From Myxococcales bacterium (lineage in GTDB: Bacteria > Myxococcota_C > UBA6777), in the NCBI GenBank assembly GCA_027005175.1, contig JALTMC010000200.1, positions 1 to 5,086 of the forward strand: DNA of 5,086 nt, written 5' to 3'. Position 1 is the stretch's first letter. Each line of letters opens with the position of its first letter. The position numbers and the translations under genes were made by a program. Shown in pieces: positions 1 to 5,086 of this stretch. The notes under the pieces are model-generated. The model was not told the DNA's origin and did no database searches. It was given only the letters and a program-made list of their open reading frames with translations.

Positions 1-1
1 T

Positions 2-2341
2 TATGATGACCTTCCTGATGTTTGTGAGTCATGCGTGAGACCTCCTTTGAAGTATAAGCGGACGCCATCGTTTTTACCAGATGATCATTCTTTTGAATTT
101 GAACCTCGTCAGAGACATGTTTCTATTCCAGGAAGCTCTCCTGTTCCAGAAGAAATCGAGAGTCAACTACAAATAACTTCTTCGTTTGCTTCAAGGCTGT
201 TAGAGCAACATAGTAATATATCTTTTACCAACTTTAATGTCTTTCAACAAATGAACCAAGGACTAACCTCTCAAACAGAAGTATCTGGATTTGGGTCTCA
301 ACGTTTGGGTGATTTTGATCGTTTCATCGATAAGGCTCAATCTGTGAACTTTAAGCAAACGGAGCATTTTGACCCAGATCAGTTGTCTTTTGATAGAGGC
401 GTTTATTCCCGATTTTCTGGTCCGGGGGCAATTGGACGTGGACCATGGGGGTGGAAACAGTGGTGGCGTACCATTGGATATTACTTGGATGAGTTTCGAC
501 CTCCTGTTCCGAAGGCTTCGATTAACTCAAGGATGGACTCAAAAATTTACCTTGAGACCTTACCGCACAGTCGGGCAGAATATTTGTTGCATAAAGTTGG
601 AGCACGATATGGGAGAGCCATTGCTCGAAATAGAACTTCGGGTTGCTCTAGTTGGTTAGTAGGTGGGAAATTTATGTTAACAGCAAAGCATTGTCGAGAG
701 ACATCTGATGAAGACATAGTACCAGCATTTCTAACTTTTGGTAATTTTATGTTTGAAAATAGTCTTATGAGAATAGGAGCACGACTTAGATCGACTACAA
801 GTGACGAATGGAGGGAAAGTGATGTTATTAATTCTAGGAACCCTATTGATGCAAGTGAGAAATATATCATTGAACAGCTTGCTTCTTTGGGTATCCAGCG
901 AAGGATATTGTATCCATCACAAATACCGCCAAATATTGTCAACGATCCTGCACGCGGCCAACCGAGAATCCTCAACGCCGTGATGAATCGAATATATACG
1001 ATGGTTCAGCCGGAGGCTCAGCTTCCTCTTGAATATTCTGATTTTACTAATGAATTTGAGTGTGATTTTGACGGTACAGGTGATGTAAGTGCATTTCAGC
1101 ACAGAGACGTTGATTGGTTTCGTTGCAATCCAATGACGATGGAATATGATATTGGTATTAACGAAGCAGGAAGTTATAAGATTGTTAAGGAAAGAGTAGA
1201 GATACTTCCCAGTCATATATGGGGTTCTATTCCTTTGATTGAACGCAATAAAAGAAGAGAGAGTTGTAGTTTTCCATCTTCCTCAGGGTGCGATCCTCAA
1301 TCAGAAATACATAATGGGAAACATGTATACATATTACAAAGAAATGAAGCAGAAGTATATGGGGATATAGAGCAAAATCTACTTTCATTCAACGGAGTTA
1401 TTGATGGAACAGGGCTTCCCAATAAGCGTTCTTTTTTTAGTCGTGACTTGTATTGGGAGCCGGGCTCTTCTGGAGGGGCTGTACTGGATTTATTCACAAA
1501 CAGAGCTTTGGGAGTCTTGAGTGGTTACTCCTATTCTTCTAAGCCTAATGCATTACTTCGTTCCGATATTGTACCTGAGAACTTTGATGAAGCTCTTGAT
1601 AAGTATAATCGACAGGTCTTAAAGTTCAGTTCGACTGCAGATTTTGCCTCTTGTCCTTCTTCTGCTCGTCAAAATCTAATTCGGGGGTCTGGAGCTATTG
1701 CCATCTCAGACTCTTTATTCTGCCCTCGTGGGATGGTTGCAGCCGGAATTGTTGGCTCAAGAGGTCCATTAACCAATGACCGTATTGGTAACTTTGGCTT
1801 TGTTTGCTTGCCCTTTGGGAAAAGGTACTTATTTGATCAGGCAAGAGTTCTTGCTACAGGTTCAGCTGATACAGCCAGAGGTGTGTATGCAATGAGAGGC
1901 TCTTCTCCTACTTTCGGAGAAGAACTGAATACGTATATTAGTGAAGTTGTTGTGAGACAAAATACAAGTAGGCAGGATCTACCTTGGGCTCTTTCTACTT
2001 TATTATCCAGGGAGCTTCAAAGTCGCTCCACAGTCGAACACAGCCCTCAAGCGTTTGCGATGTGTCCTCCGAATTACTACATGACTTCGATGATTGTACA
2101 GTCCGACCCTACGCTGTCGCCGATGTTGTTACATATTCCAGTGATTGAGTGTCAAAACCGAAAAGGTCAGCGTACTGTGACTCATCTTGTTCCTGAGGGT
2201 GTTGGTAAGTTAGGTGGCTGGAGTAGCCAGGGGAACTTTAAACAGGTAGGGTGTCCAAAAGGCTGCTTTATTACCGGACTGACATTTGCAACAGATGATC
2301 GATTCCCAAACGCACTGTTGCCTCTTTGTGGGCGGGTATAA
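2..2341 (+). CDS. Trypsin-fold (chymotrypsin-like) serine protease with Cys-rich C-terminal repeats, 5' partial
   Basis: Probable exported serine endopeptidase. Residues are counted from the GTG at 35. Seen: Cys204 and TAKHC (His219, Cys220), with exactly the 16-residue Cys spacing of chymotrypsin Cys42-Cys58; PGSSGGAV with nucleophile Ser479 and oxyanion Gly477. The catalytic Asp is unclear: Asp358/Asp360 (RDVDWFRC) or Asp372 (EYDIGI). His to Ser spans 260 residues against 138 in chymotrypsin, so there are large insertions holding Cys343, 364, 411 and 419. Residues 1-190 match no domain I know and may be a propeptide. After about residue 530 come three Cys-bounded modules (563-591, 677-706, 740-765). 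The frame is open to the window edge with no in-frame ATG, no good ribosome binding site before GTG 35, and no signal peptide at that GTG, so the real start is upstream. Many Cys suggest disulfides and export (inference). Protease class is fairly sure; substrate unknown. Confidence 0.9.
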   Translation, partial: YDDLPDVCESCVRPPLKYKRTPSFLPDDHSFEFEPRQRHVSIPGSSPVPEEIESQLQITSSFASRLLEQHSNISFTNFNVFQQMNQGLTSQTEVSGFGSQRLGDFDRFIDKAQSVNFKQTEHFDPDQLSFDRGVYSRFSGPGAIGRGPWGWKQWWRTIGYYLDEFRPPVPKASINSRMDSKIYLETLPHSRAEYLLHKVGARYGRAIARNRTSGCSSWLVGGKFMLTAKHCRETSDEDIVPAFLTFGNFMFENSLMRIGARLRSTTSDEWRESDVINSRNPIDASEKYIIEQLASLGIQRRILYPSQIPPNIVNDPARGQPRILNAVMNRIYTMVQPEAQLPLEYSDFTNEFECDFDGTGDVSAFQHRDVDWFRCNPMTMEYDIGINEAGSYKIVKERVEILPSHIWGSIPLIERNKRRESCSFPSSSGCDPQSEIHNGKHVYILQRNEAEVYGDIEQNLLSFNGVIDGTGLPNKRSFFSRDLYWEPGSSGGAVLDLFTNRALGVLSGYSYSSKPNALLRSDIVPENFDEALDKYNRQVLKFSSTADFASCPSSARQNLIRGSGAIAISDSLFCPRGMVAAGIVGSRGPLTNDRIGNFGFVCLPFGKRYLFDQARVLATGSADTARGVYAMRGSSPTFGEELNTYISEVVVRQNTSRQDLPWALSTLLSRELQSRSTVEHSPQAFAMCPPNYYMTSMIVQSDPTLSPMLLHIPVIECQNRKGQRTVTHLVPEGVGKLGGWSSQGNFKQVGCPKGCFITGLTFATDDRFPNALLPLCGRV
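1721..2329 (+). repeat. Three Cys-bounded C-terminal modules in the protease
   Basis: Residues 563-591, 677-706 and 740-765 (numbered from GTG 35) share the pattern Cys-Pro-x-(Gly/Asn)-x3-(Gly/Ser)-(Ile/Met/Leu), then a polar turn, a hydrophobic strand and a closing Cys 25-29 residues after the first. Modules 1 and 3 are closest (CPRG..AAGI and CPKG..ITGL); module 2 is degenerate (CPPN..TSMI). The layout suggests small beta-rich, disulfide-closed units used for binding or surface attachment, similar to Cys-Pro-Gly modules I recall from large myxobacterial exported proteins. This is a protein-level repeat; I see no strong DNA repeat. Confidence 0.55.
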
Positions 2342-2353
2342 TATTACAGAGCT

Positions 2354-2360
2354 AGGTAGG
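2354..2360 (+). promoter_or_regulatory. Ribosome binding site of the propeller lipoprotein gene
   Basis: AGGTAGG ends 7 bases before the ATG at 2368, a normal Shine-Dalgarno distance. It supports that ATG as the start. Only 26 bases separate this ATG from the protease stop codon and no promoter is evident there, so the lipoprotein gene is probably transcribed from upstream of the protease. Confidence 0.6.
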
Positions 2361-2367
2361 TCAAAAG

Positions 2368-2436
2368 ATGGATCACAAATTCGTAGGTTGGTTAGGCTTC
2401 TTGGGCACTCTTTTCTTACTAGGATTTATAGGCTGT
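2368..2436 (+). other. Lipoprotein signal peptide and lipidated Cys23
   Basis: Residues 1-22 contain a short charged start (Asp2, His3, Lys4), a hydrophobic stretch of Phe, Leu, Gly and Trp, then FIG-Cys23. Known lipoproteins have Leu at -3 and small residues at -1. Here Phe sits at -3 with Ile and Gly after it, an acceptable but imperfect signal peptidase II site. Mature protein would begin C-Q-A-P. Confidence 0.8.
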
Positions 2437-3750
2437 CAAGCTCCAAAACCTCTTCGTAATCAATTAGTGCTCGGTTCAAGTCAAGTACTCTCTTTTGGGG
2501 GGGAGTTTTATGATGCTGTTCGTGTGCTAGCTGTAGATAGCAGAGAGAATATTGTTGTAGGAGGGGTGTTCTATAACAAGATTAGATTGGGAACGTACCA
2601 ACTTGTTGCTTCTGGCCTTTCTGAATCTAAGAATGTTGCTGGTTTTGTGGCAAAGCTAAGTAAAAGCGGATCGATACTCTGGGCTCAGTCCATTTATTAT
2701 GAGAGGGCTCCTAGTGGAGTTGCCAGTCTTGCCATCGATAAATATGATAATATTCTCATAACCGGATACTCAGAAGGTGCTTTTGTTACCAAGCTATCTT
2801 CTAATGGTTCATTGCTCTGGAAGAAACGTATAAAGGGGGCTTCGGTAGGAGAGTTAGTCCGAGTTAGTGAGGATAACTCAGTATGGGCTTTTGGTTACTT
2901 TGAGAGTCAGGCTACGATTGATACTTTTACTCTTTCAGGCGATACGGGAGACAAAAAGCACAATGCTTTTCTTATGAAGCTGGATTCCAAGGGAAAGGTT
3001 GGATGGGTCAAAGTATGGAAGGGGTTTTTATCAGAACGGCCCCTGCGATCTCACTTGGCTATTGATCGTTACGGATATGCCTATTTGGCTGTACGATCTT
3101 CTGGAAGCTATGTATGGGGAGGAGAACAACTTACTTCACGAGGAAAGCATGATATCTTTGTACTTAAGTTTAATCGAGGGGGAAAGCGACTTTGGACAAA
3201 GCAGATTGGTGGAAAGGGTGATGACAGAATAAAGGTGATGCTTCTTACTCAAACAGATAAGCTTGTCTTTGTTGGATACTCTTCACGGCAAATTAATACA
3301 AAGCTTCCTTCTGGAGAAATCCTTCTCAAGGAAGGAGGTGGATATTATCTTGCGAAACTTGATGGAAAAGGAACATTGATCTGGGGAGATGAATTTCTTG
3401 AAGGGGCCGGAACAGTGGCGATGGCAGTAGGTAACAAAGATCAAATATACTTGCTTGCTGGCTCAAATAGCTCCTCCTACTGGTTTCGTTCAACCTTTCT
3501 TTCCTCCAGTTACTATCGCTACAATGGAGCAGCATTGATTCAGTTGAGTCAAAAAGGACGGATGATTGGTGCACAATATATTGGTAAGAATTCTTTTCAG
3601 GATTTATTCTTAGTCATGAGCCCCAAAGGATCTCTCGCAATAGCAGGGAATTACCGGAAGCCAGGATCCTTCTTGTTTCAAGACTTGCAATTGAAAAGCA
3701 GCAATGACTTCTTTATTGCATCTCTTGAATTGGGGTTGAGTTCAAAATGA
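2368..3750 (+). CDS. SBBP-type seven-repeat beta-propeller lipoprotein
   Basis: Probable membrane-anchored binding or scaffold protein; no enzyme motif is visible. Residues 5-22 form a hydrophobic signal segment ending GFIG before Cys23, a slightly atypical lipobox with Phe at -3; Gln follows the Cys, so outer-membrane sorting is plausible. The rest is seven repeats ending in (F/Y)(V/L)xKLxxxGxxxW: Leu/Phe at residues 97, 143, 205, 268, 331, 393 and 453, about 62 apart except 46 between the first two. The strand around residues 38-50 (VLSFGGEFYDAV) looks like the part of a repeat that closes the ring with blade 7. Repeat 2 lacks its middle strand segment, and repeat 6 has Gly401 where Trp is expected. 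The family is common in myxobacteria and often just called SBBP or cell-surface protein. It lies 26 bases after the protease gene, same strand, so co-transcription and a shared surface role are likely. Ligand unknown. Confidence 0.92.
   Translation: MDHKFVGWLGFLGTLFLLGFIGCQAPKPLRNQLVLGSSQVLSFGGEFYDAVRVLAVDSRENIVVGGVFYNKIRLGTYQLVASGLSESKNVAGFVAKLSKSGSILWAQSIYYERAPSGVASLAIDKYDNILITGYSEGAFVTKLSSNGSLLWKKRIKGASVGELVRVSEDNSVWAFGYFESQATIDTFTLSGDTGDKKHNAFLMKLDSKGKVGWVKVWKGFLSERPLRSHLAIDRYGYAYLAVRSSGSYVWGGEQLTSRGKHDIFVLKFNRGGKRLWTKQIGGKGDDRIKVMLLTQTDKLVFVGYSSRQINTKLPSGEILLKEGGGYYLAKLDGKGTLIWGDEFLEGAGTVAMAVGNKDQIYLLAGSNSSSYWFRSTFLSSSYYRYNGAALIQLSQKGRMIGAQYIGKNSFQDLFLVMSPKGSLAIAGNYRKPGSFLFQDLQLKSSNDFFIASLELGLSSK
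2479..3735 (+). repeat. Seven beta-propeller repeats (residues 38-456)
   Basis: Each unit runs roughly: Asp-x-x-x-Asn/Asp-x-(I/V/L) strand, (V/I)xG(Y/F) strand, a variable loop, then (F/Y)(V/L)xKLxxxGxxxW. Conserved Trp are at residues 105, 151, 213, 276 and 339; the sixth and seventh units have lost it. Spacing is 46, 62, 63, 63, 62 and 60 residues, which fits one seven-bladed propeller with one shortened blade. Confidence 0.75.
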
Positions 3751-3833
3751 GTAGTGTGGGAATATTTGGGTTGATCAGTATACAAATGCCTTCGAGTTTA
3801 AGTGCAGTGAGCCTCCGCAAGTTCGGGGGATGA
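3747..3833 (+). CDS. Possible 28-codon micro-ORF overlapping the lipoprotein stop (ATGA)
   Basis: An ATG at 3747 overlaps the lipoprotein TGA (3748-3750) in the ATGA arrangement typical of translational coupling. It reads 28 codons (MSSVGIFGLISIQMPSSL at the N terminus) to a TGA at 3831. A weak GAG lies 6 bases upstream. The peptide is mildly hydrophobic and resembles nothing I know. It could be chance, or the stub of a third operon gene cut away by rearrangement. Chance is the default reading. Confidence 0.15.
   Translation: MSSVGIFGLISIQMPSSLSAVSLRKFGG
3812..3829. terminator. G+C-rich hairpin between convergent genes, weak terminator candidate
   Basis: CCTCCG (3812-3817), loop CAAGTT, CGGGGG (3824-3829): a six-pair stem including one G-T pair. 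It lies 62 bases after the lipoprotein stop and 88 bases beyond the end of the opposite-strand gene. There is no T tract on either side in either direction, so it is not a classic intrinsic terminator. No better hairpin was found in 3751-3916. Confidence 0.25.
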
Positions 3834-3916
3834 CAGGAGGGGAGATCTCTGAGAACAAATCTTGTGAACCATGGGAACTTTGTGGGTCGGCAGGACGTGG
3901 TGATACAGATCAGATG

Positions 3917-5086
3917 TTAATTGGGTTGTTTGAGTCCTTTGGGCCAATGGTGTGGGTGTTCGCCATTCCAGAGAGTCTGGTTTTTTTGTGAGGCCATGAT
4001 CGCTTGTTGTAGTCGTGTGATGGCGAGGCTCCATTCGTTGGGAGAATTTGCGGCGATCTGGCTTTGTCTGGCATAGGAGAGTGCTCGGAGTAGACAGTCA
4101 TTGGCAGGTTGTTGTTGCATTAATTGGAGGTGTCCACGTTCACAGTAGAGTAGAATCATATAGGGGGTTTGACCGAGTGTTTGGAGACATTCTTGTGCGA
4201 GGGTGAGGTGGTTTTGTAAGGTGACCTGGGAGATACCCAGTCGGCGTTGGATCTTGTGTTGGTAGATTCGAAAGACACCTTCGAATAAGGTTGTATGTGT
4301 TTCACTCATGATAGGAATAGCTTGTTGTAGGTAGAGGAGAGGCTTTTCCGATTCGCCCTGTTGGTGGAGGTGGTGAGCCAGGTAGCCAAGAGCAAAACCC
4401 TCTCCTTGTCGATGGCCAATGGTACGGAATATCTGGAGAGAGTGTTCCAGTCGTTTTTGTGTTGTGTCACATGGTTGGGATTTCTCTTCATGCTCTTTGG
4501 GAGTGAGGGAGAGGGCTTGTTGGTATAGGCGAGCAGCTCTCTCATGGGTGTTGCCTGCTGCCGTTTGTTCTGCTGTGAGGGAGTAGCCTTCTTTTGCCTT
4601 TTCGCGTTCTCCTGCCTGCTCCCAATGGTATCCGATATCATGCAGTAGCTCGGAGTATTTTGTAGGAGAAGCTTCGAGGCACTCTGCAGCTTTTCGGTGC
4701 AATGTACTCTTGACAGCAGGGCTGAGGAGTTCATAGGCCAGATGACGCATCTGCTCGTGTACAAAATACACGTGACGAGTCTCTCGTTGTTCGAGGATCT
4801 TTCCTTGTTGTAATTCCCGCAGGACTTCAACGACCTTCCATTCATCTTGTTCCGACATCTCTTGCAAGAGGGAGAAGGGGGCCTCTTGTCCGATCACAGA
4901 GACACATGAGGCGAACAATCTTGCGGTGGAGGAGATCTTGTTGATGCGTCGCTCCAACACGTCGTGCAGAGAGCCAGGGATGGCAAAGTGTGGTTGTGTC
5001 AGGTCTTGTGCATCGGCTGTGGGTACAGGGCCTGCGAATTGCCACTTTCCTTCCGAGTCTCGAAAGAAGTCACCATCTTCCACAGC
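3917..5086 (-). CDS. C-terminal part of a STAND/AAA-type ATPase with TPR repeats (kinase-ATPase-TPR regulator family), 5' partial
   Basis: Probable cytoplasmic signalling protein. Residues are counted from the GTG at 5083; the frame continues to the window edge with no stop, so kinase and P-loop domains, if present, lie outside. Seen: residues 36-137 contain IPGSLHDVLERRINKIS, VVEVLRELQQGKIL and YFVHEQMRHLAYELLSP then LHRKAAECLE. These are the hallmarks of the winged-helix/lid region after the ATPase core in PknK-like and adenylate-cyclase-like STAND proteins. Residues 143-258 read as TPR-like helices (IGYHWEQAGEREKA; ALGYLAHHLHQQGESEKPLLYLQQAI). Residues 262-362 are degenerate TPR matching, from memory, the closing segment of myxobacterial kinase-ATPase-TPR proteins, and a 26-residue polar tail follows. 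It is convergent with the two left-hand genes, not in their operon. Family membership is fairly sure; presence of a kinase domain is only inferred. An adenylate cyclase or LuxR-type N terminus is possible. Confidence 0.88.
   Translation of the reverse strand, partial: AVEDGDFFRDSEGKWQFAGPVPTADAQDLTQPHFAIPGSLHDVLERRINKISSTARLFASCVSVIGQEAPFSLLQEMSEQDEWKVVEVLRELQQGKILEQRETRHVYFVHEQMRHLAYELLSPAVKSTLHRKAAECLEASPTKYSELLHDIGYHWEQAGEREKAKEGYSLTAEQTAAGNTHERAARLYQQALSLTPKEHEEKSQPCDTTQKRLEHSLQIFRTIGHRQGEGFALGYLAHHLHQQGESEKPLLYLQQAIPIMSETHTTLFEGVFRIYQHKIQRRLGISQVTLQNHLTLAQECLQTLGQTPYMILLYCERGHLQLMQQQPANDCLLRALSYARQSQIAANSPNEWSLAITRLQQAIMASQKNQTLWNGEHPHHWPKGLKQPN
3998..4657 (-). repeat. TPR-like helical repeat region
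   Basis: Residues 143 to about 362 of the minus-strand protein. Two units are readable (around 143-193 and 207-258) with small residues at packing positions (Ala, Gly) and the turn QAGEREKA or QQGESEKP. The rest keeps helix periodicity but is degenerate. The first two units are joined by a polar segment (TPKEHEEKSQPCDTTQK) where relatives often carry further TPR copies, so copies may have been lost. These regions usually bind partner proteins. Confidence 0.6.

Noticed and set aside
547-975. 142-codon open frame antisense to the protease gene
   Set aside because: It covers the catalytic His region of a well supported gene and its protein has no recognisable motif.
3835-3840. Perfect AGGAGG as a ribosome binding site for a new gene
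   Set aside because: No ATG, GTG or TTG lies 5-12 bases downstream; the first ATG is over 30 bases away and opens no meaningful frame.
3842-3849. Palindrome GAGATCTC as an operator
   Set aside because: Only 8 bases, single copy, and between convergent gene ends where no promoter is expected.
3798-4101. Two short - strand frames (3798-4034 and 3910-4101)
   Set aside because: Both overlap the 3' end of the TPR gene in other frames and encode low-complexity His/Thr/Pro-rich peptides; treated as shadows.
4306-4845. 179-codon open frame on the - strand
   Set aside because: It lies wholly inside the STAND/TPR gene in another frame; its translation is rich in Ser, Lys and Asn, has no domain features, and the overlapping frame has clear family motifs.

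Overview
The window holds two same-strand genes for envelope or secreted proteins (left, + strand) and the 3' part of a large signalling-type gene on the opposite strand (right, - strand). All three are protein-coding; I see no RNA gene, insertion sequence, CRISPR array, attachment site or origin. The protein families point to a Gram-negative, myxobacteria-like (Myxococcota / former Deltaproteobacteria) genome: a heavily elaborated trypsin-fold protease with Cys-rich C-terminal repeats, an SBBP-type beta-propeller lipoprotein, and the C-terminal half of a protein resembling kinase-ATPase-TPR regulators. The DNA is AT-rich for that phylum (hand counts of single 60-base lines: 18/60 G+C at 721-780, 26/60 at 1801-1860, 29/60 at 4741-4800), so an AT-shifted or reduced-genome member is possible. 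The taxon is an inference, not something I can prove from 5 kb.

Positions 2-2341 (+): C-terminal 779 residues of a serine protease whose reading frame is open to the left edge, so the true start lies outside. It has a chymotrypsin-fold domain (His219 and Ser479, counted from the GTG codon at 35) with long insertions, then about 200 residues carrying three Cys-bounded modules. Positions 2368-3750 (+): a complete 460-residue lipoprotein, 26 bases downstream with its own ribosome binding site, built from seven beta-propeller repeats. The two are probably co-transcribed and may act together on the outer surface, the lipoprotein as a membrane-anchored binding scaffold and the protease as the enzyme.

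Positions 3751-3916: a short convergent intergenic region with one G+C-rich hairpin and a 28-codon micro-ORF overlapping the lipoprotein stop codon. Positions 3917-5086 (-): the C-terminal 389 residues of a STAND-type ATPase/TPR protein, open to the right edge. It is convergent with the other two genes, so it is not part of their operon.
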